Shown: positions 26,836 to 37,186, counted from the stretch's first letter. The stretch is 64,000 nt of DNA from Bacillota bacterium (GCA_023414875.1 JAEZMV010000001.1:124001-188000), one strand, 5' to 3'. Numbers and translations are program-made. Notes: generated by a model from the sequence alone, not told the origin.

Positions 26836-27594
26836 TTACCACCCCATTTCAGTAAGGAAGGCTTGTAGCTTTACATGTCTTTCCTTATCCCCGCTGACAT
26901 ATTTGCCAAGGTCACAAACTCCGTGGATCACACCGTCACGGATGTATAAGATACGATTTCCACGTCTTGCAGATTTAATGTCATGGGTAACCATGATGAT
27001 ATTCTGTCCTTTGTCATTAGCTTCCGACAGAACATCAAGTACTGCCTTTCCGGCTGCGGTATTCAGGGCACCGGTTGGTTCATCCGCAAAAACTACCTTT
27101 GGTTGGTTAATTAAGGCTCTTACGATTGCTGCACGCTGTACCTCTCCACCGGATAATTGTGTGGGAAACTTATTCCATATCATTTCTCCGAGGCCGACCT
27201 GCGCAAGCAATTTTTTGGCCCTTTCTGTAATTTCCTTTCTATTGCTACTGATCAGAAGGCCGGTCGCTAAGATATTATCCAGTATACTCATGTTATCCAG
27301 GAGAAACATTTGCTGAAAAACAAAACCACAATGATTACGGCGGAAAACCGATAGCTTATCATTGGAGTATTTCGTAATCTCCTGATCAAAGAATTTAATT
27401 GATCCGAGGGTGGGTTTATCCATTCCGGATAAAGCATAAAGCAGAGTAGACTTACCTGCGCCGGAGGAACCCATGATAACGGTAAAATCTCCGTCATAGA
27501 TGTCAATATCCAGATTTTTTAATACATGCTGCTGTAATCCCCCATTGGAGAATATTTTACATAGCTTTTCCGTTGATATAACTGTATTGTTCAT
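26836..27594 (-). CDS. ABC transporter ATPase, module C
   Basis: 252 aa with Walker A GSSGAGKST, signature LSGGEVQR, Walker B VVFADEPTGAL and H-loop MVTHD. It is highly similar to 5166-5924 along its whole length, including the C-terminal LTEMGW versus LEKMGW. It pairs with the permease at 24483-26834. The gap of 113 bases to the kinase gene suggests a separate promoter, as in module A. Confidence 0.92.
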   Translation of the reverse strand: MNNTVISTEKLCKIFSNGGLQQHVLKNLDIDIYDGDFTVIMGSSGAGKSTLLYALSGMDKPTLGSIKFFDQEITKYSNDKLSVFRRNHCGFVFQQMFLLDNMSILDNILATGLLISSNRKEITERAKKLLAQVGLGEMIWNKFPTQLSGGEVQRAAIVRALINQPKVVFADEPTGALNTAAGKAVLDVLSEANDKGQNIIMVTHDIKSARRGNRILYIRDGVIHGVCDLGKYVSGDKERHVKLQAFLTEMGW

Positions 27595-27707
27595 AATTAC
27601 TACACATTCCCTTTCAATAAAATAAGACTGTATTTCGTTTACAGCCTTATTATATAGCTTAATCGTTAACAGGTCTTTATACAGTTCTTAACCAAACCTT
27701 AAATCTT

Positions 27708-28973
27708 TCAAGCCAGAAGCAGTCGAATTCTTAAACAAAAGCCATCCTCCGTGGTTTCACAGCTGATGTCGCCGTTCATTTTATGAATCAGGTACTTCGA
27801 TATGTATAATCCTAAACCGGTACCGCTTTTCCCCTCTGCATTTTTTGCCCGGTAGAATTTATTAAATATTAATAGCTTTTCCTCCTCAGAAACTCCGGGA
27901 CCAAAATCTTTAAACGCAATTTCAAGATATCTTCCTCTGGTAAGGGTAGTCACCTGGATGGAGGTGCCAGCATATTTGTAAGAATTACTGACCACATTAT
28001 CAATTACCTGGGCCAGCCTCAACTCATCCACCAGAAGAATGCATTCCGGTATCTTTGTGATCGTAACCTTATTATTGTAATCCGCCTTACGGATTAAATC
28101 ATATAATATATTACTTGGGTGTTCCGTAGGCGCAACCTTTAACTCCTGCAACTCCTCGAGCGTTGCACTGAACATATTCGTAATTAACGTATTAATCTGA
28201 TCCGCTTTTGAATTGATTACTAACAGCTGGTTCTTTACGAATTCATCCTGTGACTTTGCGTACACGATTTCGGATACCGCTTTTATAGAGGCAACCGGAG
28301 TTTTAATATCATGGCTTAACGAAGCGACAAGCTCCTTCTTACTTTGATTTGCAATTCTCTCGCTTTCTCTTGCCTTATTCAGTTCTTCCCTCATTAAATC
28401 AAAGCTTTCCGTAAATGCTCCAAACAGGTTGCTTCGATCCATTTCGAGAGGCAGGTCGAGTTTTCCTTCGGCTACATGCTTTGCGAAGCTTTGCAGCTTA
28501 CGGAAGGGAAGAATCATTTTTCTGTCCAAATACATCACATAAAAAGCTGCAAGAAGCGCAACCACACACAGGATACATAACGTCTGAATCAATAATTTCT
28601 CACGGTACCTGCGCCAGATGTCCTTTGCATCATTATAAACAATTAATTTCCCCAGAGTGTTATGCTCCGCCTTAATATCTACGATTGCATCCCTGTTTTG
28701 TAGGGCAGAGCTGATTGTTTCATTAAGACCCCGCCTTGTTGCTGCTATGACTTTGTTATTATGATCAAGCACCACATAATCAAGCCCATAGCTCTGACAG
28801 GGAAGCTCGGCTTTCCCTAGGGTATTCCACTGTCCGGCAACCGACTGGGCGATGTCATTGAGTGCAACAACATCAACATCTGATTTATTTCTTACTCGAA
28901 AGCTAAACAGGTTGATACCGGCAATTAAAAATAATGTTATAAGAATAAGAAGTAGTATCTTTTTTTTATTCAT
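27708..28973 (-). CDS. Sensor histidine kinase, module C
   Basis: 421 aa. TM1 is in residues 5-25, a sensor loop of about 105 aa follows, and TM2 is near 130-150 with a HAMP linker. The H-box is ASLSHDIKTP, the N-box DNVVSNSYKYAG and the G-box GTGLGLYISKYL. The order of receptor, HAMP and the segment FGAFTESFDLMREEL match the module A kinase closely. It lies 9 bases after the regulator stop. Confidence 0.9.
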   Translation of the reverse strand: MNKKKILLLILITLFLIAGINLFSFRVRNKSDVDVVALNDIAQSVAGQWNTLGKAELPCQSYGLDYVVLDHNNKVIAATRRGLNETISSALQNRDAIVDIKAEHNTLGKLIVYNDAKDIWRRYREKLLIQTLCILCVVALLAAFYVMYLDRKMILPFRKLQSFAKHVAEGKLDLPLEMDRSNLFGAFTESFDLMREELNKARESERIANQSKKELVASLSHDIKTPVASIKAVSEIVYAKSQDEFVKNQLLVINSKADQINTLITNMFSATLEELQELKVAPTEHPSNILYDLIRKADYNNKVTITKIPECILLVDELRLAQVIDNVVSNSYKYAGTSIQVTTLTRGRYLEIAFKDFGPGVSEEEKLLIFNKFYRAKNAEGKSGTGLGLYISKYLIHKMNGDISCETTEDGFCLRIRLLLA

Positions 28974-28982
28974 CTTAGGCTC

Positions 28983-29663
28983 CTAACTCTCAAATACATA
29001 TCCCTTTCCCCAGATTGTCTTTATGTAGCGAGGCTCATTCGGATTATCTTCTATCTTTTCTCGAAGCCTTCGGATGTGCACATTAAGCGTGCCATCCCCT
29101 GTAAAGGTGTCTTCCCATACCTTTTGGAACAATTCTTCTTTTGTAATAATTCTATCTTTATTCTTAATGAGATACAATAAAAGCTTAAATTCCATAGACT
29201 TTAAGGGTATCTCACCATGCTCGGAGGAGAGCTTTTCTTTGTTAACATTAATTGTAAAGCTTCCAAAGGAAATCGTACTTGAGCTATCTTCTTTCCCACG
29301 GTATCTTTTCAACACTGTTTTAACCTTAGCCATAAGTATACTCAGGGAGTACGGTTTCTGAATATAGTCATCACCACCGATATTTAATGCCAAAAGGACG
29401 TCATCATCACTCGTTCTTGCACTGATAAATAGGATTGGAGTATCACAGGTCTCCCTCAGTTTTTTGCAGATCATAAAACCAGATGCTTTTCCTAGATTAA
29501 TATCCAGAAGAATTAAATCAGCTTTATTATGCTCAAAAAAATCATAACATGCTTTCTCCGTGGCAGCCCAGTACGTCTTAATACCAAACATATTAAAGAA
29601 TTCACAGGTGCTAAGTGATAGCGCTTCCTCATCATCAACAATTATGCAATCGTATTGCGACAT
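28983..29663 (-). CDS. OmpR-family response regulator, module C
   Basis: About 226 aa. Receiver: IVDDEE, phospho-acceptor LLDINLG, FISARTS and Lys in IQKPYS. The effector is a winged helix ending RYIKTIWGKGYVF. The start with a GAGGGGGGG RBS is chosen over an ATG 30 bases upstream. It is a paralogue of the 7659-8333 regulator. The predicted target is the module C transporter. Confidence 0.9.
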   Translation of the reverse strand: MSQYDCIIVDDEEALSLSTCEFFNMFGIKTYWAATEKACYDFFEHNKADLILLDINLGKASGFMICKKLRETCDTPILFISARTSDDDVLLALNIGGDDYIQKPYSLSILMAKVKTVLKRYRGKEDSSSTISFGSFTINVNKEKLSSEHGEIPLKSMEFKLLLYLIKNKDRIITKEELFQKVWEDTFTGDGTLNVHIRRLREKIEDNPNEPRYIKTIWGKGYVFES

Positions 29664-29961
29664 TCTTATCCCCCCCTCGTTTTGTTTAGGCAATTGCGAA
29701 GCTATAAAGATATTTCTATTTTGAATAAATATTGCAATATTTTATTATCTTACTATCCTTCATTATAGATTTCTGGTTACATTTGTCAATAAAAAGAGCT
29801 TGAAGAATCCTGTTTCCCATCTTTTCATGGCTGTGGCCTTATGTTAAACTAACTTACGCGGGGTTATTTCAAAGTACCCTCAATATGATAGATATATGTG
29901 AACATCACCAGTAACACTTACCTATATCGTTCAATCCTATAAACTGGCAGAAAGGGCATCT

Positions 29962-30651
29962 ATGAAACTTAACTATAATTATCATTATGGTATCTTCCTC
30001 CATAGACCTAACCGGTTTATCGCATATGTTAATGTATCGGGACAGGAAGTCAAATGCCACGTACCCAATACAGGCCGATTACGCGAGCTACTTATCCCAG
30101 GAGTACCGGTTATGGTATCTTACCATCCTTCTCCATCTCGAAAGACGCAGTATGAACTTCGAATGGTAATGAAGGGTGATTACTGGGTATCCATTGATTC
30201 ACAGCTTCCTAATTCATTGGCTTACGAAGCTATAAAAATGAATGTAGTAAAAGAATTAAGCGGGTATTCCGAAGTAAAAAGAGAAGTATCTTACCAAAAC
30301 AGCCGCTTTGATCTGCAGCTGCTTGGAGAGGATATCTGTTTTGTTGAAGTAAAAGGTGTAACTTTAGAGCGGGATGGCTGGAGTTATTTCCCTGACGCTC
30401 CGACCCTTCGAGGGAAAAAGCATATTGAAGAACTAGTACATGCTGTGAAAAACGGGTACCGCGGTGTTCTGTTATTTGTCATACAGTTCGAAGCTGTTAA
30501 TGGCTTTAGCCCAAACTCCTTGACAGATCCTGACTTTGCTAAGGCAATAAAGTACTCCAGTGAGAATGGAGTTGAACTATTAGCCTACCGCTGCCTTGTA
30601 TCTCCGGAAGATGTGTTTATCGCAGAGAAAGTACCGATAGTCTTGAATTAG
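29962..30651 (+). CDS. sfsA: SfsA family protein
   Basis: 229 aa. An N-terminal OB-like region has RPNRFIAYVNVSGQEVKCHV and NTGRLREL. The C-terminal PD-(D/E)XK nuclease-like part has FVEVKGVTLERDGWSYFPDA and LRGKKHIEEL. SfsA was named for stimulating sugar fermentation gene expression in E. coli and binds DNA; its true biochemical role is unsettled. Length is usual. It is a single gene, divergent from module C. Confidence 0.92.
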   Translation: MKLNYNYHYGIFLHRPNRFIAYVNVSGQEVKCHVPNTGRLRELLIPGVPVMVSYHPSPSRKTQYELRMVMKGDYWVSIDSQLPNSLAYEAIKMNVVKELSGYSEVKREVSYQNSRFDLQLLGEDICFVEVKGVTLERDGWSYFPDAPTLRGKKHIEELVHAVKNGYRGVLLFVIQFEAVNGFSPNSLTDPDFAKAIKYSSENGVELLAYRCLVSPEDVFIAEKVPIVLN

Positions 30652-30790
30652 CAAATGAAACCCGTAAGACATACCATTTATTTCATTATATCCTAATTTG
30701 TTCCATGATTATATATTTATCTGTAAAAAAAGAACTAATATCTCCTATTCAGAAATACTAGTTCATAATTATGCGCTTGATGCAACAAGA

Positions 30791-32224
30791 CTACTTAAAT
30801 ATTAATTGAGTAAAATTATATAGTCCGTTAATCCATTCAGGTTTTGAGTGATTTATCGTAGCCGGAAATTCATAAAATATGTAATTGGTATTATTATGTT
30901 TAAAATAATCCTGAACCGCAACTTGATCAAGAGCTTTTTTTACCATATAGGTGGATTTTCCGGAAACACTGTCACAGGATCCAACAGACATCCAAATAAC
31001 CTTTGGTGGATAAAGGGAATGTGTCTCATCCCCTAACACCGATGTAAAATTAGTGATAGCATCTGAAGAGGGTGCCGGTGAAAACATGCCGATATATGAA
31101 AATAAATCTGTTCGTTTCAGACCTATATTACAGGCTTCACGCCCTCCCATGGAAAGACCGGCTAGTGCCGTATGGTCTCCTCCTGTTTCAATCGAATAGT
31201 TCTTTTTAATGAAAGGCATCAAATAATCTTCTAGTTCAATTTCCAGATCATCATAAGCCTGATAAAATTCATCCAGTGACTCTTGATTATCATCTATTGT
31301 AAGTACATGATCCAAAAAATCATCTACCTTCTTGTTACTGATAAAACTATCAACCATGACCACTATCATATCTGATACCATTTGCTGAGAATAAAGATTG
31401 TCCAATAAATAATTTGCACCGATTTTATACCATTGTGTATGATCACATGTACCGCCGGGACAAAGATATAGAACATTATATTTCTTATTCTTGGAATATC
31501 TCGGCGGGGTATATACCAATGCTTTTCTATTACTTTTTGTGATTCCGGAATAGTATGTAATCTCTTTTACCTCTCCATGCAGAACATTTTTCCGTGCGGA
31601 AATGCCTACCGGATCATCATATTCCCCCCGCAGGTATTTCACATAAATCATCAGCTTTGCACCGCTTCCATCCATAGCTTCGGCACTGATTGTTGTACTG
31701 CCAACTCCTACAGCCGTTATTAGCCCCTTCGAATCTACAGTCGCAACCTTTTCATCACCAACAGAGTACCTGATATCTTTCAACGTAGCATTTTGAGGTG
31801 CAACCGTTATTACTACTTGATAGGTTTCGCCGGTATTGTAGAAATTAATATAAGGATCCTTCATGCTCAGTGACTGTACCTGCTGTCTTACTGTAATCTT
31901 ACATACTGCCTTTTTTCCGGTTCCTATCAATATACAGGAGATACTTGCTGAGCCTTCAGAAACACCTGTAACAATCCCTTCCTTGTTAACGATTGCCACC
32001 TTTGAGTTACTGGAACGAAAGAGAATTGCATGATCAGATCCCGTTACTGAAGCAATCAACCTTTCTGAGAATGAACTTCCGACTCCTATTGTCAATTCCG
32101 TATTGTTCAGTGCCACGTTACCTGTCGAAGAAGCTTGTATATTTTTGAGTGGTAGCCACAAGGCAACTGTAGTTACCAATATTAACATGAGCACCAAGCA
32201 TATTCTTACCCCAATTTTTTTCAT
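30791..32224 (-). CDS. Secreted esterase with two BIG2 domains
   Basis: About 477 aa. A signal peptide is followed by two BIG2 Ig-like domains (about 35-115 and 120-200), then an alpha/beta-hydrolase of the esterase D/feruloyl esterase type: LYLCPGGTCDHTQWY, nucleophile Ser in GLSMGGREA, and a likely catalytic His in INHSKPEW. Such enzymes remove acyl or feruloyl groups from plant polysaccharides, but other esters are possible. The start has GGAGG 7 bases upstream and lies two codons after an earlier ATG inside the RBS. The 400 bases upstream, shared with divergent nagB, hold only AT-rich promoter DNA with no further gene seen. Confidence 0.85.
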   Translation of the reverse strand: MKKIGVRICLVLMLILVTTVALWLPLKNIQASSTGNVALNNTELTIGVGSSFSERLIASVTGSDHAILFRSSNSKVAIVNKEGIVTGVSEGSASISCILIGTGKKAVCKITVRQQVQSLSMKDPYINFYNTGETYQVVITVAPQNATLKDIRYSVGDEKVATVDSKGLITAVGVGSTTISAEAMDGSGAKLMIYVKYLRGEYDDPVGISARKNVLHGEVKEITYYSGITKSNRKALVYTPPRYSKNKKYNVLYLCPGGTCDHTQWYKIGANYLLDNLYSQQMVSDMIVVMVDSFISNKKVDDFLDHVLTIDDNQESLDEFYQAYDDLEIELEDYLMPFIKKNYSIETGGDHTALAGLSMGGREACNIGLKRTDLFSYIGMFSPAPSSDAITNFTSVLGDETHSLYPPKVIWMSVGSCDSVSGKSTYMVKKALDQVAVQDYFKHNNTNYIFYEFPATINHSKPEWINGLYNFTQLIFK

Positions 32225-32625
32225 AACCATCCTCCAAGAGATGTACTAAGACCTCTTCAAAAAGATTATAAAATATAAAGCTGTTCATTACAAGGGCTTT
32301 TGGTAATATTTTACATACTAAGAGTGCTTGGAATCTACCTCTAAAAACACATATGTGTAAACGGCTCGTATACAAGGTAACTACGACTTCACTACCGGGA
32401 TGAAAAAAGAGCCTAACCCGAAGGTTTGATTCTCTATTTAAATGTTATTCCATATTACTTATCTGATCTATTCACTAATCGTATCGAAAAAAAGAAAAGA
32501 AAGCAACTTGGCCATTGCATATCTATTGCTTAATATATAAACTAATGTTATGATGCATGTAAAAATATCTGTTTTTTTGTAGATTAGGTTATAAAAAAGG
32601 ATATAAATAGAAAGGCGTGACTTAC
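32225..32625. other. Divergent promoter region between the esterase gene and nagB
   Basis: About 400 AT-rich bases without a convincing ORF. It must carry the promoters of both flanking genes. No clear operator, riboswitch or repeat was recognised. Confidence 0.5.
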
Positions 32626-33357
32626 ATGAAAATAATTGAGGCTAAGGATTATCAGGATATGAGCAGAAAAGCAGCTAATATTATTTCTGCTCAAATCATC
32701 ATAAAACCTAACTGTGTGTTAGGTCTTGCAACCGGTTCTACCCCTATCGGCACCTATAAACAACTGATTAACTGGTATAACAAAGGGGATATTGACTTTT
32801 CTCAGGTAAATACGGTTAATCTTGATGAATATAAAGGACTTGAGTCGGACAACCCTCAAAGCTACTACTACTTTATGCACGAAAATTTCTTTAAGCATGT
32901 CAATATTGACCTAAGGAAGGTTCATATTCCAAACGGTATGGAAGAAAACATAGAGAAAGAATGCAGCCGTTATGACCAGCTTATAGCCTCACTTGGTGGT
33001 GTGGACCTTCAGCTTCTTGGATTGGGCAATAACGGACACATCGGCTTTAACGAGCCTTTTGAAAGCTTTAATAAAACTACCCACTGTGTTACATTAACCC
33101 AAAGTACCATCGATGCTAACGCCCGGTTCTTCAGTGCCACAGAAGATATCCCTAGATACGCCTACACCATGGGTATCGGAAATATCATGAATGCCAATAA
33201 GATAGTACTGATTGTAAGCGGCAGTGCAAAAGCACAAATATTAAAGGAAGTGGTCGAAGGACCGATTCTTCCAAACGTTCCCGCTTCCATACTGCAGCTT
33301 CATAAGGATGTGACTGTAGTTGCGGATCAGGAAGCCGCTTCATTACTAGAGTTGTAA
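32626..33357 (+). CDS. nagB: Glucosamine-6-phosphate deaminase
   Basis: 243 aa from the preferred ATG; a GTG three codons earlier sits on the RBS AAAGG. NagB converts glucosamine-6-phosphate to fructose-6-phosphate and ammonia. Motifs: GLATGSTPIGTYKQL for phosphate binding, NLDEYKGL, and LGLGNNGHIGFNEP with the catalytic Asn-Gly-His. The length matches short Gram-positive NagB enzymes. No nagA is adjacent. Confidence 0.95.
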   Translation: MKIIEAKDYQDMSRKAANIISAQIIIKPNCVLGLATGSTPIGTYKQLINWYNKGDIDFSQVNTVNLDEYKGLESDNPQSYYYFMHENFFKHVNIDLRKVHIPNGMEENIEKECSRYDQLIASLGGVDLQLLGLGNNGHIGFNEPFESFNKTTHCVTLTQSTIDANARFFSATEDIPRYAYTMGIGNIMNANKIVLIVSGSAKAQILKEVVEGPILPNVPASILQLHKDVTVVADQEAASLLEL

Positions 33358-33404
33358 CGGAGGGAAAAGCAAGATGCTTTTTATTCAATAGGACGCAGTT
33401 GAAT

Positions 33405-33443
33405 AAAAGGAGAAAGCCTACAGAAAATAAGCTTTCTCCTTTT
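33405..33443. terminator. Bidirectional terminator between nagB and the multicopper oxidase gene
   Basis: AAAAGGAGAAAGC pairs with GCTTTCTCCTTTT across 13 bases, between convergent genes. Confidence 0.85.
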
Positions 33444-33460
33444 AAACGTGCTGCAATCCT

Positions 33461-36400
33461 CTACTGTTTTTTCTCAGCTTTATTTTTATGTCCCTTAATC
33501 AATTTATCCAACCAGTTCTTACATTTACATTTGATCGAACTCTTCTCAACTCGGAAGATTCCCCACATTCCTGATTCAATATCCCATTTTATAGATCCCG
33601 AGCGGTATAGATAATCTCCGGGGCAGGAGGCTCCATCTTCTAATTCCATATTGTAAACACCTCCGATACTAATAGCCCCTTGCAGAGGAATAATTCTTGA
33701 CTTAGGATCCTTTGGTTGTTCCTTCCACATATGCCCATGGATTGCAAAGCCTACATTTCTTGGTTTATCTGCCGGCATTAACGTACGGAGAATTACTCGC
33801 TCCCCGCAATGTGCCGTAAATAATGGTGTAGCCGGGTCATCATGTGTTTTACTGCTAAAGACTTTTGATATTGTGTTATCTTTTTTCAGTCTATTGTGAA
33901 ATCTCTCAGACCGGTAATTGTAGCCTTTTTCTCCTGTGTCCTCCGGATCAACAGTATCATGGGCACCCGGTTCTTCGTGACCCGGTCCTTCATGACCTGA
34001 CTCTTTATTCCCCTCTGCATTTCCTGCTGTTTTAATCAGCTTTCCATCCGCATCAAGCATGCGAATTCCATTTTGTATAAACACCACGAACTCTCTGTAG
34101 CTTTTAACCTTTGGTGCAGTAATAATGACCTGCTCTTCATAATCTCCATCTCCTAGATATAGATGCTTATGCCATTTTGCTCCTTTGGGTTCTATTATGA
34201 TTGCGCCAAACAGCCCATGATATCTATGATTGCGCAAATCACCAAAGGACTGCAATCCACAGGTTCCATATTCCTTGTCTGCATACCACAGATATTTTTT
34301 CATCTCGCCAGGCCCAACCGTTTGATCTTCCTTATTGTATCCTACATTAACACCGGAGTATTTTATATTATCGTATTTTAGAAACTGCGGATGAATTGAG
34401 ACACGATTGGAAGGCTTATGCTCTTTATCCAAAGGGACTATCGGATAGTCATGATATGGTACCGGAGTACTAAGCTTATTATGCAAGGTCACTTCAATCC
34501 AGTCTCCTACATTTGCCCTTAATATTAGCGGCTTCGGCTGCTTTTTCCCACCTAATACATGCTTCACGTCTTTTAAAGGAACAAACAGCAAACCATCCGG
34601 GTCATGATCTCCATATTTATTATATTTGATATCCTTCTGAATCGCTGCAATCTCATATTTTCGTATTACAGCTCCCTTTCCTGGCTTCATGGGAGGAGGA
34701 TTATGCACTTCTCCCTTTCTCAATGGTAACAGAGCTTTATTCAGCTTATCATAAGCCCTAATAATTCCCCATAAGCCTAACCACGCATCATCAATGCCTC
34801 CATAATAATATAAATAATCTCCACTTCCATAGGGCTCATCAATTCTTAAATTGAAAACCTCTGATATCCCGATGGTCTGGGATGAAGCATACGGCGACAG
34901 CTTATCATTTAATTCTCTCTTCCAGGACATTCCCACAATATTAAAAGCATGCTGTTCCTCATGGGCCCCATCAAGCAAGCGAAGCACCATTTCATCACCG
35001 GGATACGTCTCCAGGATTGGTGTTGCCGGATCCTTATAATGGTCGGAGCTAAAAATATAAGCCGGATCTTTCTTATCCCCTAATCGCTCTCTCATTGGCT
35101 CTGCTCTATAATTAATACCCATAACCCCAGGATCTTCATCCGATCCCGGCACCGGTGGCGGATTCAGCGGCTTTCCGGCTTTGTCAAAAAGCAATGCAAA
35201 GTCATGAACAAATAGTACAAATTCACGGAAAGCACTTTTGTCTGCTTTACGAATCACTGCCTGGGTACCACTTTTTATCTTCTTGCCGGTACGAATATCA
35301 TGGAAGGTGGAACCAGCCGGTTCTATCATTAAAGCTCCAAACACACCATGTTGTTGATGAGAATTGGCAAATAAGTGGTCATGGAAGAATACAGTATGCA
35401 ATTCCTCATTTGCATAAAAGCGTTCTATTAAGGTTTCATATTTCCTTGCTCCGGCGATATTATTCCACCCATTGCTCCCACCGTCAGAGACAATTGTATC
35501 AAACTTCACCAGATGGATATGGTAACCGGCAATATCTGTTTTTGTTTCAAGCTGAAATTCGCTGCCTTCCAGAATTTCTGGCAGGAGATTCGTAAGACGA
35601 ATCTCAATGCAGTCACCTGCATTCGCTCTAATTACCAACGGTTCCACCTTAATTAATCCCTTATCCACTTTATCTACATAGGCATCCAATCCGCCATGCT
35701 TTACTAAGTCCTCCTTTAGGACAAAAAATCTACCCTGCGGATCGTGCCAGCCATAACTATTATACATTACTTTTGCCTGAACGAGAGCTAATTCAAATAC
35801 TTTAATTTCACAATCCTTGATACATGGACAGCTTCTTGAATACAAAGCCCCCGGAGCAAAGCCCTTCACAAAATTTGCTTTTTCTAAATCGCTCGGATTT
35901 ATTTTATTCTTCCCTTCCGGTGTTAAAATTCCAAGGGGCGGCTGCAATGGCCTTCTTCCCGATGTTCCATTTATAAACTTATAAAATCCCGGATGGTCCT
36001 TGTCTTTCTTTGGAGGCATCGATCTGTCCTTTAATGGCTTCAATTCTTTTACAGGGGTTTTATCCGGATATTTTCCTGTGCCATCTTCCAATCTGTCAAA
36101 TACTCTCCATAAACTCCACATTCCTTCATGAAAATGAGGATAAAGATGGCAGTGCCAGATTGCATCCCCTATCATGCCATTTAGGCTTCCTGCACCATAA
36201 AGAATATCAAGGGTATAGCATTCCTGAGGACTAATGGATATGGAATCAATAATAGTTGAATTAGGATTATCCGGTTCTAATCTCCATTGATGATTATGAA
36301 GATGGAATACATGGGTTTCCTTAATCCCACCATGTATTAATCTAATCTTAGCCGGGTCACCTACATAAGCTCTTAAGATTTCCGGAGCCGGATCCCCATA

Positions 36401-37186
36401 AGGCCACGAGCTCATGGAGATATCCTCTCCAATCACAGGAAGATGGTGGGGCGTTGCCGGAGGTATTGTACCGGCATCCCGGTTTCGCATCGGCTCTGCA
36501 CGATAGCTGATGCCGGTTGTTCCCGAAGGAAGTCCGGTATGTGGATCCCTCGGTGTCTTTCCGTCTTTATCCTTAATCTCTAATTCATCATGAAAGAAAA
36601 TAGCATATTCACGAAAGCTTTTCTCCTTCGGATGATAAATGTCTGCAAATAGTCCACTTTCTAATGGTTTTCCAGTGATTGGATCAAACCAGGTTGATCC
36701 CGGCTTTTCTATAATAATTGCTCCAAACAGACCATGCACATTCGTACCCTCTTCGCTACTTCTTGTGTCTGCCATATCACTGAACAGATATACCCCTTCC
36801 TTCTTGGCATACCACTGGTAGGTAATCTGCTTCGACGCTGTTGTATCAGGATTCATCCCCACGTAAGCGCCATCAGAGGTTGTTACATCATAAAAAAGGC
36901 CTTGCACATGCATTGAAACCTTTCGATCCAATGAGTTAAATAAATTTACAATGATTTTATCCCCTACATTCGCACGTAATACAAGTGGCCTTACCTCTTC
37001 ATATGGCTGTGGAATCTCTTTCTTGAAGTTTTCCATCGCCTTTGTTTTAATTCTACTTGAATCTTTTTTCATAACATATAAAAGTCCATTGGGATCATGA
37101 TCTCCATACTTGTTATATACAATTGGTAAGGATATCACATCTATATCAAACTCTCGTACGGTCTTCGAATCTTCAAATAACCCCAT
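33461..37186 (-). CDS. Very large multicopper oxidase, MnxG-like
   Basis: 1241 aa of repeated cupredoxin domains, each unit opening with a variant of YNKYGDHDPNGLL. Copper-ligand motifs are clear: HVFHLHNHQW near residue 297, WHCHLYPHFHEGMW near 346 (type 1 and trinuclear ligands), and FFHDHLFANSHQQHG near 600. Later repeats keep only part of the ligands. Size and multi-domain layout resemble Bacillus MnxG manganese oxidases rather than three-domain laccases. It has no signal peptide. AAAGGTGG precedes the ATG. It is probably oxygen-dependent metal oxidation or a spore-associated enzyme; function is inferred from family. Monocistronic. Confidence 0.85.
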   Translation of the reverse strand: MGLFEDSKTVREFDIDVISLPIVYNKYGDHDPNGLLYVMKKDSSRIKTKAMENFKKEIPQPYEEVRPLVLRANVGDKIIVNLFNSLDRKVSMHVQGLFYDVTTSDGAYVGMNPDTTASKQITYQWYAKKEGVYLFSDMADTRSSEEGTNVHGLFGAIIIEKPGSTWFDPITGKPLESGLFADIYHPKEKSFREYAIFFHDELEIKDKDGKTPRDPHTGLPSGTTGISYRAEPMRNRDAGTIPPATPHHLPVIGEDISMSSWPYGDPAPEILRAYVGDPAKIRLIHGGIKETHVFHLHNHQWRLEPDNPNSTIIDSISISPQECYTLDILYGAGSLNGMIGDAIWHCHLYPHFHEGMWSLWRVFDRLEDGTGKYPDKTPVKELKPLKDRSMPPKKDKDHPGFYKFINGTSGRRPLQPPLGILTPEGKNKINPSDLEKANFVKGFAPGALYSRSCPCIKDCEIKVFELALVQAKVMYNSYGWHDPQGRFFVLKEDLVKHGGLDAYVDKVDKGLIKVEPLVIRANAGDCIEIRLTNLLPEILEGSEFQLETKTDIAGYHIHLVKFDTIVSDGGSNGWNNIAGARKYETLIERFYANEELHTVFFHDHLFANSHQQHGVFGALMIEPAGSTFHDIRTGKKIKSGTQAVIRKADKSAFREFVLFVHDFALLFDKAGKPLNPPPVPGSDEDPGVMGINYRAEPMRERLGDKKDPAYIFSSDHYKDPATPILETYPGDEMVLRLLDGAHEEQHAFNIVGMSWKRELNDKLSPYASSQTIGISEVFNLRIDEPYGSGDYLYYYGGIDDAWLGLWGIIRAYDKLNKALLPLRKGEVHNPPPMKPGKGAVIRKYEIAAIQKDIKYNKYGDHDPDGLLFVPLKDVKHVLGGKKQPKPLILRANVGDWIEVTLHNKLSTPVPYHDYPIVPLDKEHKPSNRVSIHPQFLKYDNIKYSGVNVGYNKEDQTVGPGEMKKYLWYADKEYGTCGLQSFGDLRNHRYHGLFGAIIIEPKGAKWHKHLYLGDGDYEEQVIITAPKVKSYREFVVFIQNGIRMLDADGKLIKTAGNAEGNKESGHEGPGHEEPGAHDTVDPEDTGEKGYNYRSERFHNRLKKDNTISKVFSSKTHDDPATPLFTAHCGERVILRTLMPADKPRNVGFAIHGHMWKEQPKDPKSRIIPLQGAISIGGVYNMELEDGASCPGDYLYRSGSIKWDIESGMWGIFRVEKSSIKCKCKNWLDKLIKGHKNKAEKKQ

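Noticed and set aside
35155..35595. 146-codon plus-strand frame
   Set aside because: It is antisense to the multicopper oxidase and has no RBS or family motif.
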